Shown here: positions 6,446-15,152 of the stretch, one piece after another
Numbering within the stretch: the stretch's first letter is position 1
How the letters are laid out: every line of letters starts with the position of its first letter
Origin: CAZTPJ01 sp964614515
GTDB taxonomy: Bacteria > Planctomycetota > Phycisphaerae > Phycisphaerales > UBA1924
Reading direction: 5' to 3'
NCBI GenBank assembly: GCA_964614515.1
Contig: CAZTPJ010000056.1
Coordinates: forward strand, 1-24,167
Length of the DNA stretch: 24,167 nucleotides
Notes under the pieces: generated by a model
Seen by the model: only the letters and a program-made list of their open reading frames with translations
Told to the model about the DNA's origin: nothing
The model's database searches: none
Translations under genes and position numbers: made by a program

Positions 6446-7360
6446 TCAGGCGGTCTTGTCGGGTTTGATCGCGAGCAACGAACATTTCGCGTCACGGATG
6501 ACTCGCTCGGCCGTGGAACCCATCAGAAAGTCGCGCACATTCCATGAAGCCCGCGTGCCGAGGATCACCAGATCCACCTTGTATTCGGCGATGGCGCTGA
6601 CGATCCCCGAACCCACACTTGCCCACGGCTGACTCAACTGAATCGCATGAAACGTGGCCTTCAGCGCTGATGTTTCATGGTCCAGCGGCTTGCAGAACTC
6701 ACGCAATCGCGCCTCGACGGCCTCACGCATCCTCGCCTCAAAGCCCGGCATGTTGGCCGTCATCACTTCCGGTTGCGGCGCTCCCAGCCATGGATCTTCG
6801 TACACATGCACGACGTGCAGCGCTGCGCCATCCTGCGCCGCCATCCGCACGCCATGTTCCAGGGCACGAAGCGACACGTCTGAGAAATCCACGCACACGG
6901 CGATCGACCTGAACGGCCCGCGGTGACCCTGCGCCACCAGCAGGACCCTGGCATCGGCCTTGCGAACAACGCCCGCGGCCGTCGCGCCGATGCCCCGGTG
7001 CGAGTCGCTGTCACTCGTCGTTCCCATCACCAGCAGATCCGGCCGATCCGTTCGCACGCGATCAATGATCTCCTGTCGCGCGCTGCCCACGGCCATGCTC
7101 AGCGCCATGCCTTCGCGCCCGGCCACATCCTCCGCGAACCGATCCCAACGGCGCTTTGCGATCTCCGTGTACTCTCGCTCGGAGGGAAGATCAAACGGAA
7201 GGAAGGGATGCGGCGCGGGGGCCACGGACGGCAGCATCACGACATGCAGCGCCGATATTGACGCCTGGTTCCACGCCGCGATACGAACCGCCTGCGCCAG
7301 CGCATCGGCGGAGCACTGTGAAAAATCCACTGCGACAAGGACGGACTTCAGACGATCCAT
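6446..7360 (-). CDS. Tandem-domain universal stress protein (UspA family)
   Basis: A 304-residue cytoplasmic protein made of two UspA folds, about 1-146 and 150-300. Each begins with the typical strand (SVLVAVDFS; SIAVCVDFS) and ends with a nucleotide-loop region before a last strand (VLLV; SLLAI). The ATP motif G-x2-G-x9-G(S/T) is imperfect in both: GTTS...GAT from G113 and GTRA...GST from G268, with the second glycine missing each time, so ATP binding may be weak or lost. The start at 7360 is set by AGAGGAGGAAG just upstream; an in-frame ATG eleven codons earlier has no such site. Proteins of this type respond to starvation, redox or envelope stress. Gene order gives no specific partner; typA follows upstream on the same strand, 105 bases away. 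Confidence 0.92.
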   Translation of the reverse strand: MDRLKSVLVAVDFSQCSADALAQAVRIAAWNQASISALHVVMLPSVAPAPHPFLPFDLPSEREYTEIAKRRWDRFAEDVAGREGMALSMAVGSARQEIIDRVRTDRPDLLVMGTTSDSDSHRGIGATAAGVVRKADARVLLVAQGHRGPFRSIAVCVDFSDVSLRALEHGVRMAAQDGAALHVVHVYEDPWLGAPQPEVMTANMPGFEARMREAVEARLREFCKPLDHETSALKATFHAIQLSQPWASVGSGIVSAIAEYKVDLVILGTRASWNVRDFLMGSTAERVIRDAKCSLLAIKPDKTA

Positions 7361-7465
7361 GGTCTTCCTCCTCTTGTGCGTTGTGTCAAACAAGGATAGG
7401 CGAGATGACTCGCCATGCTCATCCGCAGCGGGAGTTCGCTGAATCGGTTCGCGCGAAGTGCGTGC

Positions 7466-9358
7466 TCAGGCGCGGTCCCGCGACTGCCGCTCGGATCGCT
7501 TTCGCGCGGCCTCATCGAGAATGCGCTTGCGCAGCCGCACGCTGCCCGGCGTCACTTCCACCAGTTCATCATCCTCGATGTACTCAAGCGCCTGTTCCAG
7601 GCTGATCTTTCGCGGCGCCTTGAGCGTCACGGTCGCCTCCTTGGTGGAAGATCGAATGTTTGTCAGGTGCTTGAGTCGCGTGATGTTCACCACCAGATCG
7701 TTGTCGCGATTGTGTTCGCCGATGATCTGCCCCGCGTACACGCGCTCCTGCGGCAGGACAAACAGCACCCCGCGATCCGCCAGCGCCTCGACCGCGTACG
7801 CCGTCACCGCCCCCGTCTCCAGCGAGATCAACACGCCCTGTTGACGATGCGACCCGTCCCCCTGTGCGGGCGCGAAACGCAGAAACGAATGATGCATGGT
7901 TGCACGGCCCTGCGTGGCCGTCAGCACCCGGCTGCGCAGGCCGATCAGCGAGCGTGAGGGAATCTCGAAGCGCAGGTGATTGAGATCATCCGCGCGCTGC
8001 TCGAGTTTCTTCAACTCGCCGCGGCGGCTGCCGATCAGTTCCATCACCGATCCGAGAGCATCCCCCGGCACATCCATGACCAGTTCTTCGATCGGTTCGT
8101 GCGGTTTGCCGTCGATCTCTTTGATGATGACGTGCGGTTTGCCGACCGAGAGTTCATATCCCTCGCGCCGCATGGTTTCGATCAGAATACCCAGCGACAG
8201 CACGCCGCGCGCCGACACAAGCACTTCATCCGGCGACACGCCAGGCGACAGGCGCATCGCCACATTGGTCTGAAGTTCCTTCTCCAGTCGCTCGCGAATC
8301 TGCCGCGACGTGACATACGTCCCTTCCTGTCCCGCGAACGGCGAATCGTTCACGCGGAAGAGCATGGTCATGGTCGGCTCATCCACACGCACCGGCGGAA
8401 GCGCCTGCGGATTCTCGACGTCCGCGATCGTGTCGCCGATATCGACCGAATCCAGCCCGATCACCGCGCACAAGTCCCCCGCTCTGACGGACTCAACCTC
8501 GATGCGCTTGAGACCCGCGAACTGCATGAGTTTCCCCACGCGCGTTGAGACACGCGTGCCATCCGGCCGCAGCACAATCACCGGATCACCCGCGTGAATC
8601 GTCCCCGCGAAGACGCGCCCGATCCCGATTCGGCCCACATAGTCGCTGTAGTCCAGCGTCGTGATGAGCATCTGAAGCGGGGCGTCCGGATTCGCCTTTG
8701 GCGCGGGGACATCTCGAAGAATCGCCTCAAAGACCGGCCTCAGGTCCCTGGCCTTGCGCTCCGACGCCTCGGCCGTGGCTTCATCAATGTCCAGTGTCGC
8801 CCATCCGTCACGACCCGACGCATACACGACCGTGAAGTCCAGGGCATGATCGTCCGCGCCGAGTTCGACGAGCAGGTCAAACGCTTCGTTGACGACCTGT
8901 TGCGGGCGTGCGCCGGGACGATCACACTTGTTCACCACCACCACGGGCTTCAGCCCCGCCTCAAGAGCCTTGTGCAGCACGAACTTGGTCTGCGGCATCG
9001 GCCCGTCGAACGCATCGACCAGCAGCAGGCAACCATCCGCCATACGCAGCACACGCTCCACCTCGCCGCCAAAGTCCGCGTGGCCCGGCGTGTCGATGAT
9101 GTTGATGCGGTGCTGACGCCCGCTCGGCGAGAGGTAGGTGATCGCGCAGTTCTTGGACAGAATCGTGATGCCGCGCTCACGCTCGAGTTCATTGGAGTCC
9201 ATGATGAGGCCGTGCTGACCCCCTTCGAGTTTTTCGAGTTCGCCGACGCGAAACATCCCCGACTGGCGCAGCAGTTCATCAACCAACGTCGTCTTTCCGT
9301 GATCGACGTGTGCGATGATCGCGACGTTGCGGATGGCTGTATCGATGGCCTGGCCCAT
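7466..9358 (-). CDS. typA: Ribosome-associated translational GTPase TypA/BipA
   Basis: TypA/BipA is an EF-G-like GTPase that binds the 70S ribosome and supports ribosome assembly and growth under stress or cold. The 630-residue product has G1 AHVDHGKT (16-23), G2 RGITI (62-66), G3 DTPGH (89-93) and G4 NKCD (143-146). Domain II with a second beta barrel, EF-G-like domains III and V, and the TypA-specific C-terminal region follow; the stretch around GRATMHHSFLRFAP is characteristic of the family. Length is close to the usual 600-620. The ATG at 9358 was chosen because the protein then starts just before the conserved RNVAIIAHVDHG; the upstream in-frame stretch is low-complexity. An AGGGGG tract lies about 13 bases before this ATG, an unusually long spacing. 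Confidence 0.95.
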   Translation of the reverse strand: MGQAIDTAIRNVAIIAHVDHGKTTLVDELLRQSGMFRVGELEKLEGGQHGLIMDSNELERERGITILSKNCAITYLSPSGRQHRINIIDTPGHADFGGEVERVLRMADGCLLLVDAFDGPMPQTKFVLHKALEAGLKPVVVVNKCDRPGARPQQVVNEAFDLLVELGADDHALDFTVVYASGRDGWATLDIDEATAEASERKARDLRPVFEAILRDVPAPKANPDAPLQMLITTLDYSDYVGRIGIGRVFAGTIHAGDPVIVLRPDGTRVSTRVGKLMQFAGLKRIEVESVRAGDLCAVIGLDSVDIGDTIADVENPQALPPVRVDEPTMTMLFRVNDSPFAGQEGTYVTSRQIRERLEKELQTNVAMRLSPGVSPDEVLVSARGVLSLGILIETMRREGYELSVGKPHVIIKEIDGKPHEPIEELVMDVPGDALGSVMELIGSRRGELKKLEQRADDLNHLRFEIPSRSLIGLRSRVLTATQGRATMHHSFLRFAPAQGDGSHRQQGVLISLETGAVTAYAVEALADRGVLFVLPQERVYAGQIIGEHNRDNDLVVNITRLKHLTNIRSSTKEATVTLKAPRKISLEQALEYIEDDELVEVTPGSVRLRKRILDEAARKRSERQSRDRA

Positions 9359-9477
9359 GGTCTGCAAGCGTACCCCCTGGGCGTCATCGGCCCGTGGTTT
9401 GATCCCGCCGCGGCCGTCCGCGGCGCGGTCTCCGTCGTGAGGATGTACGAAAAATGCGTCCCCTCGCGGACGGGGAA

Positions 9478-9483
9478 AGTATA
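9478..9483 (-). promoter_or_regulatory. Possible -10 box upstream of typA
   Basis: TATACT is read on the minus strand in the gap 9359-9514. It would start transcription near 9471, leaving a leader of roughly 110 bases before typA. The same hexamer occurs ahead of the sigma-factor gene (12705-12710) and the small gene at 21244, which is why it is listed. No matching -35 box is apparent. Confidence 0.3.
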
Positions 9484-9514
9484 GGCACAGTCGGCTCAAA
9501 CACGCTTTCCAGCG

Positions 9515-11221
9515 CTACTCCGCCCGGCGACGAACCGTCACCACCACCCGGCCCTCCACCGTCCTGTCATCGCCCAGCCACGCCTCCCACATCACTGATT
9601 CCATCGACCGCACCGCCACAAGCACACCCGCTGGGTCGCCCTGCACGCGGGAGACCCACCGAGCGAGCCTCGACACGGCCGCGTATCCAAGCGAAACTCT
9701 CGCCTTGGTCTCGCCATCTCCCGGCACGGCCAGCACGTCAACGACAAATCGCGCCCAATCCGTGGGCACCTCGGCCCCGAGCGCCGCGCGCGGCGGCTGG
9801 CCCGCGTTCGGCGTCACCGTCGCCACCCACCACCCGCACGAATCCGCATCCTCCAGCGGCGGCTCCCCCGCGCACGGACGCGCGGCCCACGTCAAAAGCG
9901 GCGAATCACCAAACGCAGGCTCCCACGTCGACATCATCGGCCCGTTCAGCACCGCCTTTCGCGTCGCCATCGGCATCGCCCCGCGGAAGTTCGGCCCGGA
10001 CTTCCTCACATGCTGTAACCCATGACCATTGATCGTCTCGACGATCCGGCCCATCACCCCATCGGCCTCATGTGCGAACTCCGCGACGGCCGGCGTTTCA
10101 AGACCAACCGTCAGCGCCAGCCGAGCCTCAGCCCCGCCAGGCTTCGACCAACCATGCAGGCCCACAAGCCATCGGCGACTCATCAACCGCCGAACAGGCT
10201 CGCCGATCGCTTCATCCACGCCCGGCACACCCGTCAACTCGCCAAGTTCCCCCACGCTCTCCGCGCCCACGCCCATGATGAGCAGCAGCGCATCGGGCCG
10301 CAGGCTCCGCAGCGGCGCATCAGACCACGCCACACGCGCAGGCTCCAGAAACTCGCGCATCCCAAAGACGCTCGGCGAAGCGCGAAGGCTCGCACGAATG
10401 TCCGCCGTGTCATGTGTCGCAGACACCGCCAGGAATCGACGATCGACCGGAGCATCGGGAACCATCGCCGATTGCAGAATCACAACCGCATCCCCGATCC
10501 CCATCGACTCCACGCCCCGAAACGCCGACGTCTCAGAAAGCGTTTCACCTTCGGCCCGCCCCGCCAGACCCTCAATCACGGCCGTGAACAGCGGCGTTCG
10601 ACCCCCGCGCGTGAGCACGATCGTGCTGACCCGTGCGGCCTGACCGCCGCGCTGCGCGACTCCACTGCCGCGCCCTCGCACCACGGCCAACTCGACGTCA
10701 CCATCTTCAAGAGCGAGCACGGTCTGGGCGGCGATGGCCCCGCGCGGCGCTGTGCGCAGCGACTTGTGCAAATGCTTCTCAGTCTCGATGGTCACATCGC
10801 TGACAATGACCCACTGCGCTGTGGCCGGCTCGCCCACGCCCGTGCCCACCAGCAGCATCCGCCCGCCCAGCAGCCGATCGAACGCCACGTCCGACGACCA
10901 CCCGAGAATCCGCGACAACCTGGCCCACGCTTCCTGCGTCCCCGCAAGCAGCAGCGACTCACGCAAATCCTCCGCGAACAGCGCCCCGCCCGGCGATTTG
11001 AGCGTCGCCGACACATCGCGAACATGCACCACCGCGTCAACCCATGCCGGCAATCGCCCCAGACGCGCCAGCGTGTCCGTATCGTCGCCAACGCCCTCGC
11101 ACGCGGTCCAGCCGCCGCACTCCGTCGGCTCTCCGCCAGCGCATACCGCCGTCATCGCGCACACCGCCAGCGCTGTCAATGTCGTGTACAAAACTGGAAC
11201 GCGCCACTGCGCCATGTCCAT
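9515..11221 (-). CDS. Exported protein of unknown function, third gene of the sigma-factor operon
   Basis: A 568-residue protein with an N-terminal export signal (hydrophobic core PVLYTTLTALAVCAMTAVCA, likely cleavage near residue 29). The rest is a large Ala/Val/Gly-rich domain of alternating strands and helices with no membrane segment. I do not recognise the family. No lipobox is convincing because the residue before each cysteine is Val. The ATG at 11221 overlaps the stop of the anti-sigma gene as TGATG; a GTG at 11224 is an alternative start. The overlap implies one message and coupled translation with the sigma and anti-sigma genes, so the protein is probably the envelope component of that stress or surface-response unit. 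Confidence 0.8.
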   Translation of the reverse strand: MDMAQWRVPVLYTTLTALAVCAMTAVCAGGEPTECGGWTACEGVGDDTDTLARLGRLPAWVDAVVHVRDVSATLKSPGGALFAEDLRESLLLAGTQEAWARLSRILGWSSDVAFDRLLGGRMLLVGTGVGEPATAQWVIVSDVTIETEKHLHKSLRTAPRGAIAAQTVLALEDGDVELAVVRGRGSGVAQRGGQAARVSTIVLTRGGRTPLFTAVIEGLAGRAEGETLSETSAFRGVESMGIGDAVVILQSAMVPDAPVDRRFLAVSATHDTADIRASLRASPSVFGMREFLEPARVAWSDAPLRSLRPDALLLIMGVGAESVGELGELTGVPGVDEAIGEPVRRLMSRRWLVGLHGWSKPGGAEARLALTVGLETPAVAEFAHEADGVMGRIVETINGHGLQHVRKSGPNFRGAMPMATRKAVLNGPMMSTWEPAFGDSPLLTWAARPCAGEPPLEDADSCGWWVATVTPNAGQPPRAALGAEVPTDWARFVVDVLAVPGDGETKARVSLGYAAVSRLARWVSRVQGDPAGVLVAVRSMESVMWEAWLGDDRTVEGRVVVTVRRRAE

Positions 11222-12099
11222 CACTGTTCCGCCGCAGTCACGTCTAGACCCAACACGCGACGCATCAGCCGCAGCGACTCTGACGAAGAATCGTCAGTCC
11301 GCACGTCCACACTCGGCGGCGCTTCGGACCACTCAAGAAACGTCGGCGTCGGCAGGCCCGCGATCACAAACGGAATCACGCTCGCATTCGCGCGGACGGA
11401 TTCGACTCGTCGCGCACGCACGTTGATCGCCAAAGTCGGGTCGCCCGCCCCGGCCGTCACAAGCGGACCCGCCGCGGCCGCGCCACGTTCCCCGATGAGC
11501 ATCACCGTCTGCAAGTTGCCGACTTCGAGTCGATACGCGGGCGATTCGCGACGCTGCACGACGACCGCGACCTCCACCGCCGGCTGCACAAGATCGCGCG
11601 GGAGGCTGCAAATCGCCTCCGTCAACTGCCGGGCGCCCTGTGAAAGTTCCGCCTGCGACACATCCATCACCGCCGACACCGGCGTCGATCGACCCGTCAG
11701 CGACACCGCATCCGGCGAACTGCGTTCGATCACCGCCACCGTCAGCAAGCCCGCGAGCATCGCCGCGGCCACGGCCGCACGACCCGATGTCACCACACGC
11801 CGCACGCGCTCCGGCAGAAATCGCCGTCGCCCATGCACGCGGCGCAGCACGGCCGACGAGACGTCAATCGTGGGAGTTGGGCGTCGCAACATGGCGATCG
11901 CGCGCTGCGTCCTGGCGAATGTCTCGCTGAGTTTCGGATCCTGTCGCATGAGTTCGCGGATTCGTGCGGCCTCGGCGGGGCTGGCCTCGCGGTCAAACCA
12001 CGCATCGAGCAGCGCATCACGATCCACGCCCGCATCCACGCGATCCGTGGCTGGCTGCGACTTGCCCTCAAACCCCGATTGTCCCCCCGCTGAACGCAT
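11221..12099 (-). CDS. Membrane anti-sigma-factor-like protein
   Basis: A 292-residue single-pass membrane protein directly after an ECF sigma gene. The N-terminal part (about 25-72, core LLDAWFDREASPAEAARIRELM) resembles the helical sigma-binding domain of RseA and zinc-type anti-sigma factors, but without the HxxxCxxC zinc ligands. A basic stretch (about 86-103) precedes one membrane segment at about 108-124, and residues 125-292 would face the periplasm. The ATG at 12099 overlaps the sigma stop as TGATG, with AGGAG eleven bases upstream; a GTG at 12108 has its AGGAG too close. The likely role is to hold the sigma factor at the membrane until an envelope signal releases it. That is inferred from gene order and topology, not from a recognised specific family. 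Confidence 0.75.
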   Translation of the reverse strand: MRSAGGQSGFEGKSQPATDRVDAGVDRDALLDAWFDREASPAEAARIRELMRQDPKLSETFARTQRAIAMLRRPTPTIDVSSAVLRRVHGRRRFLPERVRRVVTSGRAAVAAAMLAGLLTVAVIERSSPDAVSLTGRSTPVSAVMDVSQAELSQGARQLTEAICSLPRDLVQPAVEVAVVVQRRESPAYRLEVGNLQTVMLIGERGAAAAGPLVTAGAGDPTLAINVRARRVESVRANASVIPFVIAGLPTPTFLEWSEAPPSVDVRTDDSSSESLRLMRRVLGLDVTAAEQ

Positions 12100-12683
12100 C
12101 AGTGCCACATCTCCTGAACCTGGGTGGATCGGCGCTCGCTCGCCTCAAGCATCTCCCTGAGCTTGCGACGGCCGCGATGAAGATGACTCTTGACAGTTCC
12201 TTCCGGCATATCCATGTGTTGCGCGATGATCGCGATGGGCCAGTCCATCTGATGGAACAGCACCAGAATCTCCCGCTGCTCCGGCACCAGACGCATGAGC
12301 ACCTCGCCCAGAGCATCCTTCGTGTTTTCGTGGTGTTCCTCGCGCTGCGCGGACCACTGCGGCCCTTCCCAACGGCTTTCGCGAGAGCCAACCATGTCCG
12401 AGTCATACGACGGCTTGTGCTTCAGGCACGCGTTCACGTACAGGCGCTTGGCGATCGTGAACAGCCACGTCGAAAAGCGATACTTGTCGTCGAACTTGTC
12501 CAGGTTCGTCAGCACACGGACGAACGCTTCCTGCACCATGTCCTCGGCCACATCCGGCCGTCCAGACAATCGCAGGATGTACGCGAACAACGACGCCTGA
12601 TGCGCCTTGATGAACGCGCCGCAAGCCTCGCGGTCACCCGCAGCCGCAAGACGAATCAGACGTTGCTCCTCCGAACGTGTCAT
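12099..12683 (-). CDS. ECF-type RNA polymerase sigma-70 factor
   Basis: A 194-residue sigma factor with region 2 at about 20-90 (EDMVQEAFVRVLTNLDKF and YRFSTWLFTIAKRLY) and region 4 at about 125-180. Its helix-turn-helix includes IAQHMDMPEGTVKSHLHRGR. Regions 1 and 3 are absent, as usual for extracytoplasmic-function sigmas. The ATG at 12683 has GAGG six bases upstream; other in-frame starts at 12689 and 12767 are less likely. It heads a three-gene unit with a membrane anti-sigma-like protein and an exported protein. ECF sigmas commonly activate their own operon; the target promoters cannot be read from this window. Confidence 0.93.
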   Translation of the reverse strand: MTRSEEQRLIRLAAAGDREACGAFIKAHQASLFAYILRLSGRPDVAEDMVQEAFVRVLTNLDKFDDKYRFSTWLFTIAKRLYVNACLKHKPSYDSDMVGSRESRWEGPQWSAQREEHHENTKDALGEVLMRLVPEQREILVLFHQMDWPIAIIAQHMDMPEGTVKSHLHRGRRKLREMLEASERRSTQVQEMWH

Positions 12684-13250
12684 CAGCATCCTCGCAATCC
12701 CGGCAGTATACCGCCGGATCAAACCACAGTTTCCCGTTCGGAGGCGATTCCGACGCGAGAAACCCAACCTCGGGGACTTATCGGCCTACGACAACCCCAA
12801 AGGCCACAACCGACCCGCCCGTTCGCCCGGCAATCCACGGCCAAACCCCGGCCGCAAACCGCCAAGCCGCCCATGTCCATACGAACACCAAGCCCAAACG
12901 GGTCCATCCCAATCAAGGACGCCCGACACGGGCGGAAGTTTCAGGTTTGGAGCGGTGTTACAGAGGGGTGACGGGGGGACCACAAAGCAAGTCGGGACGG
13001 CGAATCCTCGACTCCAGGCCAAGTACCACTCCGAGCGTTGATTGTTAACCGTCGTGGGCATGCTAAGCGGCTTGAATTTCAGCAACCGGCCTTCACCCTT
13101 TGCCGTACAACTCTCCCGAAGCCGTGGCCGTGAGGCGTTCCAGCGGGGGATGCTGACGGCCGCGAAGGGTTTGGCACGAACCGATCCCGGCGAAAGCCAG
13201 GCGGATTGCCGGACCGGCCTGAAAGGGCCTCCACAATCAAGGAGAATCCG
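12684..13250 (+). other. Divergent intergenic region between sigma operon and HAF-repeat gene
   Basis: A 567-base gap without a credible gene: the open frames here are arginine- and proline-rich shadows with no ribosome binding site. On the minus strand TATACT at 12705-12710 resembles a -10 box 21 bases before the sigma ATG. A GGGAAACT stretch about 17 bases further upstream is vaguely like an ECF -35 element. On the plus strand AAGGAG at 13239-13244 serves the gene at 13251. No further element could be recognised. Confidence 0.4.
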
Positions 13251-14543
13251 ATGTTCGCACGCGCTCTGCGCCCGTACTCCCGTTGCCGCGCCCTTTGCCC
13301 TCGGCCCTTCGTCGGCATCCCAGCAACCACGTTCTCTCTCACCATCGCCGCGATGTCCGCCACGGCCGCGCCCCCGGAATGGTGCGTCGTGGTGCTCTCT
13401 CCAAGTGGTTCGAGTGGAACCGCCGTACTCGATGGTGTGGTCGCGGGCCAGTTTCGGGCTGCGCCTGGCGTTGTGCCGCAGTTTGAGGCCGCGGTCTGGC
13501 CGGAGTTGTCCAGCGCCAGCGCTGTGAGCCTGCACGTCTCCGGGGCCGACCACTCGAGCATCACGGCCATCAGTGATACCGGCTATGTCGGCATGTACGC
13601 CGCGCCCGGCGATCTCTTTCGCGCTGCGCTGTGGACCGGTTCGCCCCCGACGCTCGTTGAACTTCACAACCCCGCCTACCCCGAAAGCGCGGCCGAGGAC
13701 TTCGACGGTCAATACCAGGTCGGCGCTGGGTACGTCTCGCGATCGTTCACCAACTTCATCGCTCACGCCGTGATGTGGAACGGCACGGCCGGAAGCATGA
13801 CGGTGCTGCATCCATCCTGGGCACACTCCAGCAGTGCATCGGCCGTGGTCAACGGCACACAGGTGGGTTATCTCGTCGATGCACAAGGCCAGCAGCACGC
13901 GGGCTTTTGGCGCGGCACGCCGGAGTCGTGGACCGACATCCACCCGACCAACCCCGACTACTGGTTCAGTCAGGCCGTGGACATCTCGCCCGATGGCGCG
14001 ACCATTGTGGGAAGCGCGACGTTTCAGAGTTTCACGACGGCGCACGCGTGCATCTGGACCGGTTCGCCGCCTGTGTTCATGGACCTGCATCCGCCGGGCG
14101 CGTTCACGGCGTCATACATGGTCGGCACGACGAATCACGAGCAGGTCGGGTTCGCCGTGAGCGCGACGGCCCGCGCGGCCGGGCTGTGGCGCGGCACGCC
14201 GGGTTCATTCGTGAACCTCAGCGCGCTGCTGCCGTCGGAGTATCGCGGGTTCGCCAGCGCGAACGACGTGGACCGCAACGAGCGCGGCGTGTGGGTCGTC
14301 GGATCGGCGCTCTCGTCCGCGAACGGGCGATTCGCGACCATCGTGTGGATCAGGCCGGATTGCTACCCTGACTTTGACACGAACTCGCCCGCTCTTGACA
14401 TCTTCGACTACCTCGCCTTCGCCAACGCATTCTTCGCGCAGAACCCCCTCGCGTGCGACTGCGACCAGTCCACCGGCCATGGCGTCTGCGATATCTTTGA
14501 CTTTCTGTGCTATTCGAATGCGTTTGCGGAGGGGTGTGTGTAG
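13251..14543 (+). CDS. Secreted HAF-repeat (propeller-like) protein with C-terminal DxDxSTG tail (protein 3)
   Basis: A 430-residue exported protein. AAGGAG at 13239-13244 sets the ATG, and the signal peptide is long, with cleavage near A40 (SATAA before PPEW). The body carries seven spaced copies of a motif ending in a conserved Trp: W83, W128, W176, W220, W269, W313 and W366, about 44-53 residues apart. Copies read like AHAVMWNG, HAGFWRGTP and AHACIWTGSP and are often followed by a DLHP-like end. This is the pattern of the HAF extracellular repeat family and suggests a seven-bladed beta propeller. Residues 371-430 form the tail also found in three other proteins here; the first unit is degenerate (DFDTNSPALDIFDYLAFANAF) and the second canonical. 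Ligand and role are unknown. Confidence 0.85.
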   Translation: MFARALRPYSRCRALCPRPFVGIPATTFSLTIAAMSATAAPPEWCVVVLSPSGSSGTAVLDGVVAGQFRAAPGVVPQFEAAVWPELSSASAVSLHVSGADHSSITAISDTGYVGMYAAPGDLFRAALWTGSPPTLVELHNPAYPESAAEDFDGQYQVGAGYVSRSFTNFIAHAVMWNGTAGSMTVLHPSWAHSSSASAVVNGTQVGYLVDAQGQQHAGFWRGTPESWTDIHPTNPDYWFSQAVDISPDGATIVGSATFQSFTTAHACIWTGSPPVFMDLHPPGAFTASYMVGTTNHEQVGFAVSATARAAGLWRGTPGSFVNLSALLPSEYRGFASANDVDRNERGVWVVGSALSSANGRFATIVWIRPDCYPDFDTNSPALDIFDYLAFANAFFAQNPLACDCDQSTGHGVCDIFDFLCYSNAFAEGCV

Positions 14544-14596
14544 GGGTCAACGGTCGCCGTTATTGGATGTGGAAGTGGACGCCGGACCAGGCTCAG

Positions 14597-14677
14597 TCAG
14601 GCGTCATCATCGAAACCCGCCTGCCGGAGAGTCTCCGCCGGTCGCTCGCCCAGGTTCTCATCCAACTTGAACTTCAC
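14597..14677 (-). pseudogene. Remnant of a DUF5615-type (PIN-like) toxin gene
   Basis: Directly after the DUF433 gene, a GTG at 14677 overlaps its stop as GTGA. It opens a 26-codon frame reading MKFKLDENLGERPAETLRQ and ending GFDDDA, then TGA. This is the N-terminal beginning of DUF5615 proteins (MKFKLDENL...LREAGHD), the usual partner of DUF433. Intact relatives are about 110-120 residues. After a one-base shift the next frame reads LTEPGPAS, vaguely like the family's xTVxEQGLxGAxD, before ending near the neighbouring gene. So the toxin is frameshifted and then truncated against the 3' end of protein 3. The identity of the first part is fairly firm; the shifted part is uncertain. Confidence 0.65.
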
Positions 14678-14922
14678 GCCGGCTTCCTGATCGGTATCTC
14701 GACGTAACGTTCTCGGCTCATCGCGGAGCCGTACGCGATGCACGCATAGATGTCCTCGCGCTCGACTCCCGGATAGTCCGCGAGAATCTCATCGATCGTC
14801 GTGCCATCCGCGAGCATGTCGAGGATCAGCGAGACCCAGATCCGATGCCCTCGAATGCACGGCTTGCCGAAGCACACGCCCGGATCGATCGAGATTCGCA
14901 TGAGCAGTTCCGTCGCGTTCAT
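14674..14922 (-). CDS. DUF433 antitoxin-like protein
   Basis: An 82-residue protein with the DUF433 signature: ISIDPGVCFGKPCIRGHRI (10-28), then a helical SLILDMLADGTTIDEILADYPGV and a C-terminal EDIYACIAYGSA. DUF433 proteins are small winged-helix-like proteins that act as antitoxins in operons with DUF5615 PIN-like toxins. GGAGG four bases before the ATG is a good ribosome binding site. The partner gene follows with a GTGA overlap but is broken after 26 codons, so this antitoxin is probably an orphan. It may survive as a regulator, as protection against related toxins, or simply not yet be lost. Confidence 0.9.
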   Translation of the reverse strand: MNATELLMRISIDPGVCFGKPCIRGHRIWVSLILDMLADGTTIDEILADYPGVEREDIYACIAYGSAMSRERYVEIPIRKPA

Positions 14923-15152
14923 GCGCCCTCCAGTCGGGCAAGGCCTGAGTCCGGCTCACTGACCTGCGGCCAGTTCAACGAGCGGTAAACAGCATTGTAT
15001 CGACCGCGGGATCGGCTCTCTCTGGACCGATTCCGAGTTCAGCCTAAACTCCCCCGTGCCCGCCCTCGCGGACCTGGGCGTTTTTGTGACGCCTCCCGAA
15101 CGCGATTCCGGACGGGCGATTCCATCGGGCAACTGAGGCGAATAGGATCGTT

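Noticed and set aside
8594..9484. Plus-strand open frame opposite typA
   Set aside because: Antisense to the GTPase motifs of typA, with no domain features.
10022..12160. Very long plus-strand open frame (712 codons) opposite the sigma operon
   Set aside because: Translation is Arg/His/Pro/Ser-rich without domains, and it lies antisense to three well-supported overlapping genes; GC-rich codon bias keeps this frame open.
12786..14090. Minus-strand open frame of 434 codons over the HAF-repeat gene
   Set aside because: It is the antisense shadow of a gene with a good ribosome binding site, signal peptide and repeats; its product has no recognisable features.
15055..15096. Possible plus-strand terminator (GCCC...GGGC then GTTTTTG)
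   Set aside because: The stem is only four pairs with a long loop, and no plus-strand gene ends just upstream.
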